64,000 bases of DNA from contig CAZTJC010000001.1 of NCBI GenBank assembly GCA_964613945.1, forward strand, positions 62,001 through 126,000, in the 5' to 3' direction. Made by a program: the position numbers and the translations under genes. Below are positions 35,284 through 44,069 of this stretch, in pieces. The notes beneath the pieces are model-generated. The model was not told the DNA's origin. It worked only from the letters and a program-made list of their open reading frames with translations, and did no database searches. Source of the stretch: JAVVHH01 sp964613945. Its GTDB lineage: Bacteria > Pseudomonadota > Alphaproteobacteria > Acetobacterales > Acetobacteraceae. Position 1 is the stretch's first letter, and each line of letters starts with the position of its first letter.

Positions 35284-35336
35284 CCACGTCATTGCGAGCC
35301 GGGCGGAGCAACCCAAGGCGGCTCGCAATAACGTGG
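35284..35336. repeat. REP-like inverted repeat / bidirectional terminator
   Basis: Two 17-bp arms (CCACGTCATTGCGAGCC at 35284-35300 and GGCTCGCAATAACGTGG at 35320-35336) pair with a single mismatch around a 19-nt loop. It fills the gap between two convergent genes (HhH protein and murJ). The CGTCATTGCGAGC core is a familiar dispersed repeat in proteobacterial genomes. It can act as a bidirectional transcription block. Confidence 0.75.
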
Positions 35337-35337
35337 A

Positions 35338-36891
35338 TCAGGTCAGCTTGCGCCGCCGGCGCCGCAGGACGTCCAGCAACATGCGGACGTCAAAGGCGCC
35401 CAGGAGCTGACCGGCCACTGCATAGGCGGCGAGCCCGGTGCCGACCAGGAGCGCCAGGGCGCCCCAGCGCAGCCCGGCCGCCATCTCCACCCTGACGAAC
35501 ACGTATCGCTGCATCATGATCAACGTCGCGGCCATCGCCAGGGAGGCGCCGGCCATGCGCAACAGCCGCAGCCGCAGCCGGCGATCCACCACCAGTTGAC
35601 CGCGGCGACCGAGCAGCACGCCGAGGGCGACGACGTTGAAGATGGCCGACAGGCTGGTCGCCAGCGCCGGGCCCATGTGTCGCAGCGGCACCATGAACAG
35701 CAGGTTCATGACAAGGTTGAGCGCGATGGCGATGAAGCCGATGCGGACCGGGGTCGAGGTGTCCCCATGAGCAAAGAAGGCCGGGATCACCACCTTGACG
35801 GCGACAAAGGCCGGGAGGCCGAAGGCGTAGGCGGCGAGCGATTGGGCGCTGAGTTCGGCCGCCGCCTGAGTGAACTCGCCGCGGCCGAACAGCACCAGCA
35901 TGATGGGTTCTCCGGCGACCGCGAGGGCGAGCGCCGCCGGTAGCGTCAACGCGAGGCTTACTTCCAGGGCGCGGGCGAGCGTGTGGCGCGCCTCCTCGGC
36001 CTGGCCGGTGCGGGCCTGGCGGGAGAGCAGCGGCAGCAGCGCGGTGCCGACGGCGGTGCCGATGACGCCGAGGGGAAGCTGGTTCACGCGGTCGGCGTAA
36101 TACAGCAGGCTGGCGGAGCCCGGCGGCAGCAGACTGACGATAAAGATGTCGACGGCCAGGTTGAGCTGGGTGACGCCGGCGCCGAGCAGCCCAGGCCCCA
36201 TGCGCCGGAAGAGATGTCGCATCTGCGGCGTCAGACGCGGACGCGGGATGCTGAGCCGCATGCCGGCCCGACGGACGGCCCAGGCCAGCAGCGCCAGTTG
36301 CAGCACGCCGGAAACGGTGACTCCCCAGGCCAGCGAGAAGCCGACGTTCGGAAGGTAAGGCGTCAACAGCAGCATGGCGGCAATGGAAACGGTGTTGAAC
36401 ACCAGCGGGGCCGCCGCCGCGGCTGCGAATTTGTCGAGGCCGTTGAGGATGCCGGACAGCAGGGCGGCCAGGCAGATGAGCAGCACGTAGGGAAAGGTGA
36501 TGCGGGCCAGGGCGATCGTCAGTTGCTCCTTGCCCGGTATGTCGGCGAAGCCCGGCGCCAGCACGCGCATGATCTGCGGCATGAAGATTTCGCCGACCAC
36601 GGTGAGCAGCAGGAGCCAGAAGGCCATCACGGCGATGGTCTGCTGGGCGAAGTCGCGGGCGGGTTCGGGGCCTTCGACGGCGTAAATACCGGAGAATTCG
36701 GGCACAAAGGCGGCGTTGAAAGCGCCCTCGCCAAATAGGCGGCGGAACAGGTTAGGGACGCGCAGCGCGATGAAGAAGGCATCAGCGATCGGGCCAGTGC
36801 CGGCCAGGGCGGCGATCAGGATGTCGCGTATGAAGCCCATGAGGCGGCTGGCCATGGTCCAGCCGCCGACGGTGACGATTCCACGAAGCAT
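35338..36891 (-). CDS. murJ: Lipid II flippase MurJ (MviN)
   Basis: A 517-residue polytopic MOP-superfamily protein with about 14 helices that flips lipid II across the inner membrane for peptidoglycan synthesis. The N-terminal GGWTMASRLMGFIRDILIAALAGTG and FRRLFGEGAFNAAFVPEF segments are characteristic, including the conserved Arg residues of the central cavity. It is the last gene of the tsaD-rlmJ-gpsA-murJ run, 28 bp after gpsA. Confidence 0.96.
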   Translation of the reverse strand: MLRGIVTVGGWTMASRLMGFIRDILIAALAGTGPIADAFFIALRVPNLFRRLFGEGAFNAAFVPEFSGIYAVEGPEPARDFAQQTIAVMAFWLLLLTVVGEIFMPQIMRVLAPGFADIPGKEQLTIALARITFPYVLLICLAALLSGILNGLDKFAAAAAAPLVFNTVSIAAMLLLTPYLPNVGFSLAWGVTVSGVLQLALLAWAVRRAGMRLSIPRPRLTPQMRHLFRRMGPGLLGAGVTQLNLAVDIFIVSLLPPGSASLLYYADRVNQLPLGVIGTAVGTALLPLLSRQARTGQAEEARHTLARALEVSLALTLPAALALAVAGEPIMLVLFGRGEFTQAAAELSAQSLAAYAFGLPAFVAVKVVIPAFFAHGDTSTPVRIGFIAIALNLVMNLLFMVPLRHMGPALATSLSAIFNVVALGVLLGRRGQLVVDRRLRLRLLRMAGASLAMAATLIMMQRYVFVRVEMAAGLRWGALALLVGTGLAAYAVAGQLLGAFDVRMLLDVLRRRRRKLT

Positions 36892-36919
36892 CTAGCGCCC
36901 TGTTCCGTTGGTCATGGCT

Positions 36920-37831
36920 TTATTCATCACGCATCGGTCGGGCCAGCAGCACCGACACGGCGCGCTCGACGGTCAATTCACCTGCGAGCAGCGCCGCGAC
37001 GGCGGTGCAGATCGGCAGGTCGGTTCCCGCGGCGCGGGCGAGAAGCGCCGGCGCGGTGGCGACGCCCTCGACCACGCCGGGCGAGGCCGCCAGGGCATCG
37101 GCCAACGTCGTGCCCTGGCCGAGAGCCAGGCCGCAGCGGTAGTTGCGGCTGGCGGCGCCCGTGCAAGTCAGCAGCAGGTCGCCGAGGCCGGACAGGCCGG
37201 CGACCGTCGTCGCACGGCCGCCAAGGGCGACGACGCAGCGGGTCAGTTCGGCCAGGCCGCGGGTGATGAGCGCGGCGCGCGCGTTCTCGCCCAGCCCGGC
37301 ACCGGCGACGATGCCGGCAGCGATGGCGATCACGTTCTTGGCGGCGCCGCCGAGTTGGGCGCCAACCGGGTCGTCATTGCCGTAAAGGCGGAAGGTGCCG
37401 CTGGCGAGCAGGCTGATGATCGTGGCGCGAAGGGCCGGGTCGGCGGCGGCGACCACGGACGCGGCGGGCAGCCCGGCGGCGATCTCGGCGGCGAAGTTCG
37501 GCCCGGAAAGCACGGCACCGGCGAGATGCGGGTGCAGGGAGGCGACGATTTCCAGCGGCAGCATGCCGGTCGCCGCTTCGATGCCCTTGGCGCAGATGAC
37601 CACGGGGGCCGCGGGACGGAACCGGGCGAGCACGTCGCGGAGGTGCTGCACGGGGATGGCGAGGAGGATCGCGTCGTGACCATCGCCGGGGAGGATGCCG
37701 GTGATGGGCAAGGTGGTGTCGACCGCGGCCGGGTTGCGGGCCCAGAGGGTAGTCGGGGTGCCGGCACGGATGGCCTGGATGGCCAGCGCGCGGCCCCAGG
37801 CGCCAGCACCGAGGACAGCGAGACTACTCAT
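36920..37831 (-). CDS. gpsA: Glycerol-3-phosphate dehydrogenase [NAD(P)+]
   Basis: A 303-residue enzyme that reduces dihydroxyacetone phosphate to glycerol-3-phosphate for phospholipid synthesis. It shows the nucleotide-binding LGAGAWGRALA, CAKGIEAATG, GPNFAAEIAAGLPAA, the catalytic Lys in GAAKNVIAIAAG and GENARAALITRGLAE. It is shorter than the usual 320-340 residues: the stretch after LWARNPAAV, normally about 20 residues longer with a YLPG-type motif, is compressed. The catalytic core is intact, so it is probably active. The ATG at 37831 overlaps the end of rlmJ by 8 bp. Confidence 0.92.
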   Translation of the reverse strand: MSSLAVLGAGAWGRALAIQAIRAGTPTTLWARNPAAVDTTLPITGILPGDGHDAILLAIPVQHLRDVLARFRPAAPVVICAKGIEAATGMLPLEIVASLHPHLAGAVLSGPNFAAEIAAGLPAASVVAAADPALRATIISLLASGTFRLYGNDDPVGAQLGGAAKNVIAIAAGIVAGAGLGENARAALITRGLAELTRCVVALGGRATTVAGLSGLGDLLLTCTGAASRNYRCGLALGQGTTLADALAASPGVVEGVATAPALLARAAGTDLPICTAVAALLAGELTVERAVSVLLARPMRDE

Positions 37832-38651
37832 GGGTGATCCGGACAACAGCGCTGCCGGCGTCGGCCTCGCCCAAGCGCTCAGCCAGCGCGTCCAGCATGG
37901 TGGCCGCGGCAGACTCGAAGCCATAGGGAGCATTGCGGACGAGGAGCCCGCAGCCGTTGAGCACGGCCGGGTCGAGGGGGCGGCGGAGCCAGAGTTCGGC
38001 GGCGACAACGTCCTTCAATCCGGCGAGGCGGACCGCTTCGTGGAAGGTGGTGACAGGCGCGCGATGCTTGATGGGGTACCAGACGGCGTAGATGCCGTGA
38101 TCGAAGCGGGCGGCGCCGTCGCGGAGGGCGACGACGACGCGCTCGAATTCGCCGGGAGCTTCGTAAGGTGGGTCGATCAGGACAAGGCCGCGGCGTTCCT
38201 TCGGCGGCAGCAAGGCGCGGATGGCTTCGTAGCCGTCGCGGAGATGAACGCCGGCTTGGCCTTCACCGTGGAACAGGCCTTTGAGGGTGGCGGCGTCTTC
38301 CGAATGAAGCTCGCAGCAGGCGAGACGGTCGGCGTCACGGAGGGCCCCGTAGATCAGCAGCGGGGAGCCCGGGTAGATGAACTCGCCCTCCGCGCCGACG
38401 GCGGACACGGCGGCGACGTAGCGTTCGAGGCACGCCGGAGGCTCATGCAGCAGGCGGGCGATGCCGTCGCGCCATTCGCTGGTGCGGGCGGCATCGCCGG
38501 CAATCAGATCGTAGCGACCGAGGCCGGCATGGGTGTCGAGGACGAAGAACGGCGTCGGCTTACGCTGGAGGGCGTCGAGCATCCAGAGCAGCAGGGCGTG
38601 CTTCATGCAGTCGGCGAAATTGCCGGCGTGAAAGGCGTGGCGGTAGTTCAT
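37824..38651 (-). CDS. rlmJ: 23S rRNA (adenine(2030)-N6)-methyltransferase RlmJ
   Basis: A 275-residue SAM-dependent methyltransferase that modifies A2030 of 23S rRNA. It has the family N-terminus MNYRHAFHAGNFADCMKH, the SAM-binding LDTHAGLGRYDL and the catalytic DPPYE (LVLIDPPYEAPGEF). YPGSP and AVWYPIKHR are also family traits. The ATG overlaps the tsaD stop (ATGA), and its own 3' end overlaps gpsA, so it is translated as part of that operon. Confidence 0.95.
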   Translation of the reverse strand: MNYRHAFHAGNFADCMKHALLLWMLDALQRKPTPFFVLDTHAGLGRYDLIAGDAARTSEWRDGIARLLHEPPACLERYVAAVSAVGAEGEFIYPGSPLLIYGALRDADRLACCELHSEDAATLKGLFHGEGQAGVHLRDGYEAIRALLPPKERRGLVLIDPPYEAPGEFERVVVALRDGAARFDHGIYAVWYPIKHRAPVTTFHEAVRLAGLKDVVAAELWLRRPLDPAVLNGCGLLVRNAPYGFESAAATMLDALAERLGEADAGSAVVRITHE

Positions 38652-39733
38652 GCTTCTTTCCCGGCGGTCATCTCGGCAAGCGGCCAGCGCGGGCGCGGCT
38701 TGAAGCCGAGATCGTCAGCCAGGCCGAGACGGAGGCGCTCGATCGTGGCCCAGGCGACCATGACCGCATTGTCGGTGCACAGGCGGATCGGCGGGGCCAG
38801 GAGGCCGATGCCGTGGGCATCGGCGACGGTGGTCAGGGCCGTCCTGACCGCGGTATTCGCTGCCACGCCACCGGAGACGACGACCGAGCGCGCCTCGGGC
38901 ATCATCGCCAACGCGTGAGTCGCGCGATCCGCAAGCACGGCGGCGACGGCAACCTGGAAGGCGGCGGCGATGTCGGCGGCGTCGGCGGCAGGAAGCGGGC
39001 CGTCAGGGTAGGTCGCGACGCGTTTGGCGACGGCGGTCTTGAGGCCGGAAAAGCTGAAATCACAGCCGTCTCGGCCCAGGAGCGGGCGGGGAAAGCGGAT
39101 GCTGGCCGGGTTGCCGTTCGCGGCGAGGCGCTCAACTTCGGGGCCACCGGGCCAGGGAAGGCCGAGCAGCTTACCGACCTTGTCGAAGGCTTCGCCGACA
39201 GCGTCGTCGATGGTGCTGCCGAGCAGGGTGTAGCGACCGACCGCCTCGACAGCGACGCACTGGCAGTGTCCGCCGGAGAGCAGCATCAGCAGGTAGGGGA
39301 ACGGCGCCCCGTCCGGTACCAAACCGGGCAGCCGCGGGGTCAGGGCGTGGGCTTCGAGGTGATTGACGGCCACGAACGGGATGCCGGCGGCGAGCGCGAT
39401 GCCCTTGGCCACCCCGGCGCCGACGATGAGGCCGCCGATCAGGCCGGGGCCGCAACTGGCGCCGATCCCGGCCAGGTCACCCACCGACACGCCGGCCCGG
39501 GCCAGGACGTCGCGGACCAGCCCCGGGAGATGCGCCAGATGTGCCCGCGCCGCGATCTCCGGCACCACGCCGCCGAAGCGGCGATGTTCCTCCAACTGGC
39601 TCAGCACGATCTCGCCCATGACCCGGCCATCAGCGTCCAGCACCGCAGCCGCAGTCTCGTCGCAGGAGGACTCCAGCCCGAGGACCGGCCCCGTTAATCC
39701 CTTTGAAAGGGAACAAGCATAGGAGGCGTGCAT
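38648..39733 (-). CDS. tsaD: tRNA N6-adenosine threonylcarbamoyltransferase TsaD
   Basis: A 361-residue ASKHA-fold protein of the t6A machinery. It transfers threonylcarbamoyl to A37 of tRNAs that read ANN codons. The metal-binding HLEAH motif and the LGLESSCDETAAAV start are present, along with LLSGGHCQ, the IDDAVGEAFDKVGKLLGLPWPGG stretch and VVSGGVAANTAVR. It heads a minus-strand run with rlmJ, gpsA and murJ. It is divergent from hemC by 43 bp. The ATG at 39733 was chosen because the conserved region starts 18 residues later; the upstream frame is not protein-like. Confidence 0.96.
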   Translation of the reverse strand: MHASYACSLSKGLTGPVLGLESSCDETAAAVLDADGRVMGEIVLSQLEEHRRFGGVVPEIAARAHLAHLPGLVRDVLARAGVSVGDLAGIGASCGPGLIGGLIVGAGVAKGIALAAGIPFVAVNHLEAHALTPRLPGLVPDGAPFPYLLMLLSGGHCQCVAVEAVGRYTLLGSTIDDAVGEAFDKVGKLLGLPWPGGPEVERLAANGNPASIRFPRPLLGRDGCDFSFSGLKTAVAKRVATYPDGPLPAADAADIAAAFQVAVAAVLADRATHALAMMPEARSVVVSGGVAANTAVRTALTTVADAHGIGLLAPPIRLCTDNAVMVAWATIERLRLGLADDLGFKPRPRWPLAEMTAGKEA

Positions 39734-39776
39734 GTCGTGTCTTTTCCTCGAACCGGCGATCCCATAGAGCAATCCG

Positions 39777-40799
39777 ATGCCCGACGCCCAGCCCACCCCC
39801 CTCCTCGACCGGACGATGCCGCTCAGCGACACCCATGCGCGCCGCGGCCTGCCGCTGCGCGTCGGCACCCGCGGTTCGCCGCTGGCCCGGGTGCAGACCC
39901 GCGCGTTCATCGGGCTGCTGGCGAAGTTCTGCCCGGTGTTGGCGCCGGGCTTCAACAACGACGAGGTGTTCCAGGAACACGTCATCCGCACCACCGGCGA
40001 TGCGGTGCAGGATCGGGCGCTGGCCGAGATCGGCGGCAAAGGATTGTTCTCGAAGGAAATCCACGAGGCGCTGGCGGATCGGCGGATCGACTTCGCGGTG
40101 CACAGCCTCAAGGATTTGGAAACCGAGCTACCGCCGGGCATCGTGCTGGCGTGCACGCTGCGGCGCGAGGACTCGCGGGACGCGCTGATCCTGGGCCCCG
40201 ATTGCGCCACGGCGGACCCGACAGAGGCGTTCTCCATGCTGCCCGCCAGCGCGGTCATCGGCACGACCTCGCTGCGGCGGCAGGCGCAATTGCTGCACGC
40301 ACGGCCGGACCTGGCGATCACGCTGATGCGCGGCAACGTGCAGACGCGGATCGACAAGGTGATGGCGGGCCATTGCGCGGCGAGCCTGCTGGCGGTGGCC
40401 GGGCTGAAGCGGTTGAAGATCGAGACGCCGTACGTGCCGATCGATCCGGAGGCGATGGTGCCGTCGGCCTGTCAGGGGATCGTGGGCGTCACGGTGCGGG
40501 AGGAAGACCTGACGCTGCGGCAGTTGCTGTCCGGGATCGAGGATCCCGAGGCGCGCGCCGTGTCGTTGGCCGAGCGGGCGCTGCTAGCCGCGCTCGATGG
40601 ATCGTGCCGGACGCCGATCGGCGGGCATGCGCGGCTGTTGCCGGATGGGCGGTTGCATCTGACCGGGCTGGTGGCGCGGCCGGATGGGAGCTTCCTGTTG
40701 AAGCGGAGCGTGCATGGGCTGCCGACGGATTCCGAGCGGCTGGGCACGGCATTGGGAGACGAGCTGCGCGCCGACTCGCCGCGCGACATCTTTGGCTGA
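39777..40799 (+). CDS. hemC: Porphobilinogen deaminase (hydroxymethylbilane synthase)
   Basis: A 340-residue enzyme that joins four porphobilinogens into hydroxymethylbilane. It shows RVGTRGSPLARVQT near the N-terminus, the RTTGD and GGKGLFSKEIHEAL motifs, VHSLKDLETELP, and the cofactor-attachment cysteine in LDGSCRTPIGG. An N-terminal extension of about 25 residues precedes the core; an internal ATG 12 codons in is also possible. hemD starts 1 bp after the stop. Confidence 0.96.
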   Translation: MPDAQPTPLLDRTMPLSDTHARRGLPLRVGTRGSPLARVQTRAFIGLLAKFCPVLAPGFNNDEVFQEHVIRTTGDAVQDRALAEIGGKGLFSKEIHEALADRRIDFAVHSLKDLETELPPGIVLACTLRREDSRDALILGPDCATADPTEAFSMLPASAVIGTTSLRRQAQLLHARPDLAITLMRGNVQTRIDKVMAGHCAASLLAVAGLKRLKIETPYVPIDPEAMVPSACQGIVGVTVREEDLTLRQLLSGIEDPEARAVSLAERALLAALDGSCRTPIGGHARLLPDGRLHLTGLVARPDGSFLLKRSVHGLPTDSERLGTALGDELRADSPRDIFG

Positions 40800-40800
40800 G

Positions 40801-41499
40801 ATGCCGGCACCTGGTCGTCGCGGCGTGTTGGTCACGCGTCCAGCCGCCGACGCGGTGGAAACGGCAGCGATGGTCGCCGCGCATGGGTTCGATCCGGTCA
40901 TCGCGCCGGTGATGACGCTGCACCAACGCACCATCGCACCGCATGGAAAATTCGACGCTGTAGTAACCGCCAGCCGGAACGCGGTCCCGGCGCTGCCGGA
41001 CGGTCTCAAGGTCTTGCCATTGCTGGCAGTCGGGACGGCCACGGCGACGCGTGCGCGGCAGGCCGGGTTCACGGTGGTGATGGACGCGCAGGGGGATGGT
41101 GTCGCGCTGGCCGGGCTGGCGAAGCGGCGACTGGACCCGGGGGCGCACATCCTGTTTGCGCATGGGTTTCGCCAGGGCGACGCGCTGGCCGAGGCGCTGG
41201 CAAGTGCCGGCTTCTCCGTGACGCGGGCTTGTGCCTACGAGGTCACGCCGGCGCGGCGAATGCCGCAGGCGGCCATCGCGGCGCTCGAGGCGGGCACGCT
41301 GGGAGCGGCGATGTTCCTGTCGACCGAGACGGCAGCGGCCTTTGTCGCCATCATTCCTCCCCGCCTGCACCCGGCGCTCGCCGAGGTCGTTGCCCTGGCA
41401 ATCGGGCAGCGTGCGGCGGACGTTCTGGCCCCCTTGCCCTGGCGCGGGGTCCATGTGTCTTTAAAGCCGACCCTGGACGGAGTATTGGCGCTATTATGA
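40801..41499 (+). CDS. hemD: Uroporphyrinogen-III synthase
   Basis: A 232-residue HemD-like protein with the two-domain fold and the weakly conserved family pattern (VLVTRPAADAVETAAMVAAHG; VVTASRNAVPAL; FAHGFRQGDALAEALASAG; ACAYEV; FLSTETAAAFVAII). It cyclises hydroxymethylbilane to uroporphyrinogen III. HemD sequences are poorly conserved, so operon position after hemC strengthens the call. Its stop overlaps the start of the next gene (ATGA). Confidence 0.9.
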   Translation: MPAPGRRGVLVTRPAADAVETAAMVAAHGFDPVIAPVMTLHQRTIAPHGKFDAVVTASRNAVPALPDGLKVLPLLAVGTATATRARQAGFTVVMDAQGDGVALAGLAKRRLDPGAHILFAHGFRQGDALAEALASAGFSVTRACAYEVTPARRMPQAAIAALEAGTLGAAMFLSTETAAAFVAIIPPRLHPALAEVVALAIGQRAADVLAPLPWRGVHVSLKPTLDGVLALL

Positions 41500-42701
41500 C
41501 CGACGAACCGGCGCTGCCGACCCCCAACTCCGATGCCACCACGCCCAGCGCCGGCGGCACGCCCGCCCTGCCCTCGCGGACCAGGGCCGACCCGACTGAC
41601 CCGACGCGGAAGCTCGATCTCCTGCCGGTGTTGTACATCGCCGGCTTTGTCGTGCTGGCGGGAAGCCTGGTGTACCTGTGGCAGAATCCGCCGGCCTCGC
41701 CGCTGGCGACGCAGGCAGCCGGGCAGGTCGACACCTTGCAGACGCAGCTCGCCACCGTGCGCGATCAGGTGACGAAGCTGTCGGAGAAGCCGACCGGGCC
41801 GAGTGCCGCAGATTTCACCAAGTTGCAGCAGCAGGTGACGGCGCTGGATGGCCGCCCCATCGTGGCGCCGGCCGTCGTTGCCGCGTTGTCGGACAAGGTT
41901 GGCGCGCTGGAGAGCCGTCCGATGGTCGACCCGGCCGCGCTCACGCAACTGACGAACAGGATGGCGGCGCTGGAAGGCCGCAAGATCGTGACTCCGGAGC
42001 AGCTGTCGTTGCTGTCGGACCAGGTGCAAGCCGTCGGGCGCCAAATCCCCGACGTCGCACCGCTGACGCAACGGCTCGCCGCACTTGAACAACGCCCGAC
42101 CTTCGACCCGGCCAAACTGAGCGACCTCGCTGGCAAGCTGCAGCAGTCGCAGGATGCCGAAACCAAGCTCGGCACACGGCTGGACGCGCTGGAGAAGCAG
42201 GCGAGCGCGCAGACCGACCAGCTGAAGGCATTGACGCAGAAGGCACAGATCACGGCCCGGCTGCAGGGCATGGCGGCGGCGCTGGCTGCCGGGCAGAAGC
42301 TGGGTGACATTCCCGGCGCGCCCCCTGCCCTGGCACGCTTTGCCACGGAGGCGCCACCAACGGAGTCGTCGCTGCGGGAAAGCTTCGATCGCTATGCCGA
42401 TGCGGCGCAGAAGGCGAGCCAGCCGGCCATCACGGCCAACCAGGATTTCAGCGCCCGACTCTGGACCCGGGCGCAACAGGCGGTGACGGTTCGTCAGGGC
42501 GACCGCGTGCTGGTGGGTGACCCGATTGCCGGCGTGATCGCCCATGCGCATGAGAAGCTGGACAATGGCGACCTGGCCGGCTCGGTCGAGGCACTGAAGG
42601 GTCTCGCCGGCCCGGCTGCGGCGGCGATGCAGCCGTGGACGGAGAAGGCGCAGTCGCTGGTTGCGGCGCGCTCGGCCATCGCCAGCCTGGCGGCCAACTG
42701 A
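41496..42701 (+). CDS. Mitofilin-like (COG4223) inner-membrane protein
   Basis: A 401-residue protein with an N-terminal Pro/Thr-rich cytoplasmic segment, one transmembrane helix (about 43-62; LLPVLYIAGFVVLAGSLVYLW), a long periplasmic coiled-coil region (about 70-270) with repeated ALEGRxIV and ALxxRP units, and a C-terminal helical mitofilin-type domain (FSARLWTRAQQAVTVRQG, then VIAHAHEKLDNGDLAGSVEALKGL). Alphaproteobacterial homologues between hemD and hemY are considered relatives of mitochondrial Mic60, which shapes cristae and crista junctions. Its start overlaps the hemD stop and its stop overlaps hemY. Confidence 0.85.
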   Translation: MTDEPALPTPNSDATTPSAGGTPALPSRTRADPTDPTRKLDLLPVLYIAGFVVLAGSLVYLWQNPPASPLATQAAGQVDTLQTQLATVRDQVTKLSEKPTGPSAADFTKLQQQVTALDGRPIVAPAVVAALSDKVGALESRPMVDPAALTQLTNRMAALEGRKIVTPEQLSLLSDQVQAVGRQIPDVAPLTQRLAALEQRPTFDPAKLSDLAGKLQQSQDAETKLGTRLDALEKQASAQTDQLKALTQKAQITARLQGMAAALAAGQKLGDIPGAPPALARFATEAPPTESSLRESFDRYADAAQKASQPAITANQDFSARLWTRAQQAVTVRQGDRVLVGDPIAGVIAHAHEKLDNGDLAGSVEALKGLAGPAAAAMQPWTEKAQSLVAARSAIASLAAN

Positions 42702-43996
42702 TGCGCAGCGCCATCGGGTTATTCATTGCGGCAGTCATCTGCGTCGCCGTCGCGTGGTGGGTGTCCGTGCTGCCGGGCTCGATCACCGCGACGATCGGCG
42801 CCACTACGCTGCAGACCTCGACACCGTTCGCCGTGCTGCTGGCCGCGCTGGCGTTCATCATCCTGTATGCGATCTTCCGCCTCATCGCCTGGGTCGTCAG
42901 CATTCCGCGGCGGGTGCGGCAGGGCAGCGGCAACCGCACGCGGATCAAGGGCGAGCTGGCGCTGAACCGGGCGCTGATCGCGCTGGCGGCCGATGATTCC
43001 GGCGGCGCGCGGCGCGAGGCTGATCGCGGCCGGCGTCTGCTCGGCGACACGCCACTGACATTGCTGATCGCAGCCCAGGCCGGCCGACAGGCGGGTCGCG
43101 ACGACGAGGCTGCAGCCCTGTATGAGCAATTGGCCGAGCGGTCGGACTCACGGCTGCTGGGGCTTCGCGGCCTGATGCGGATCGCCGTGGAGGGGGAAGA
43201 CTGGGAACGCGCCATGGCGCTGGCGACGGAGGCCGAGAAGGCGCATCCGGGCGCGGCCTGGTTGCGCGATGAACGGCGTTACATGGCGCAAGCGACCGGC
43301 GATTGGAACGAGGCGCTGCGGCTATCGAGTGCCGACAACAAGGCGGCGCTGGCGGTGATCGCGGCGCAGAACGAGGCCGATCCGAAAGCGGCGTTGGCGC
43401 TGTCCAAGCAGGCGTTCGATGCCGAGCCGACGCTGGCGCCGGCGGCGATCGCTTACGCCAAGGCGTTGCGCGCCAGCGGCAAGCAGCGGCAGGCTCAGGA
43501 CGTGTTGCGCAATGCCTGGTCCGCCAAGCCGCATCCGGATCTGGCCCAGGCCTTCGTGGCGGAGTCGGGCGACAAGCTGGCGCAGGCACGCGAGATGGCC
43601 GTGCTGGTCAGGTCCAATCCAGACAATCCCGAGGCGTATATCGCCATTGCCCGGGCGGCGTTGGATGCCGGGCTGACGGGGGAAGCGGGGCGGCAGTTGG
43701 AACGGGCGCGGGAAGCCGGGATGAACCAGCGGCGGCTGTGGTCGCTGATGGCCGACGTCGCGATGCTGGATGGCCGGACCGAAGAAGCGCAGGACGCGAT
43801 GCGCCACATGCAGGATGCCGAAGCCGACCCGTCATGGCGCTGTTCGTCGTGCGGAACGGCCTACGAGCAGTGGCAGCCCGTGTGCGAGAATTGCCGCTCG
43901 ACCGGAACGGTGAAATGGCAGTTGCCGGGCGATGTTACGGTGGTTCCCCGCCGGCGGCTGAGTTCATCGTTCGGCGCCGAGGGTTTGGCCACCTGA
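42701..43996 (+). CDS. hemY: HemY-type membrane TPR protein with a C-terminal zinc ribbon
   Basis: A 431-residue protein. The N-terminal HemY_N region has two transmembrane helices (about 4-24 and 43-66), followed by TPR-like helical repeats. The last 53 residues form a rubredoxin-like zinc ribbon with CxxC at 381/384 and CxxC at 395/398 (WRCSSCGTAYEQWQPVCENC), as in the LapB/YciM metal-binding domain. HemY here is the structural hem-operon protein, not protoporphyrinogen oxidase; its precise role is unknown. The ATG overlaps the preceding stop (TGATG). Confidence 0.88.
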   Translation: MRSAIGLFIAAVICVAVAWWVSVLPGSITATIGATTLQTSTPFAVLLAALAFIILYAIFRLIAWVVSIPRRVRQGSGNRTRIKGELALNRALIALAADDSGGARREADRGRRLLGDTPLTLLIAAQAGRQAGRDDEAAALYEQLAERSDSRLLGLRGLMRIAVEGEDWERAMALATEAEKAHPGAAWLRDERRYMAQATGDWNEALRLSSADNKAALAVIAAQNEADPKAALALSKQAFDAEPTLAPAAIAYAKALRASGKQRQAQDVLRNAWSAKPHPDLAQAFVAESGDKLAQAREMAVLVRSNPDNPEAYIAIARAALDAGLTGEAGRQLERAREAGMNQRRLWSLMADVAMLDGRTEEAQDAMRHMQDAEADPSWRCSSCGTAYEQWQPVCENCRSTGTVKWQLPGDVTVVPRRRLSSSFGAEGLAT

Positions 43997-44069
43997 ATGC
44001 GAGCCGATCATGGAACCAACCTGCTGCGCCATGGTTGAGGCGATGTCGGCTCAGTGGATGGAGTAGAAC

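Noticed and set aside
36908..37837. A 309-codon plus-strand open frame opposite gpsA
   Set aside because: Low-complexity Gly/Gln-rich shadow; gpsA motifs are on the minus strand.
39728..40912. A long second plus-strand frame overlapping hemC
   Set aside because: Arg/Gly/Ala-rich out-of-frame reading of hemC; the hemC frame has every catalytic motif.
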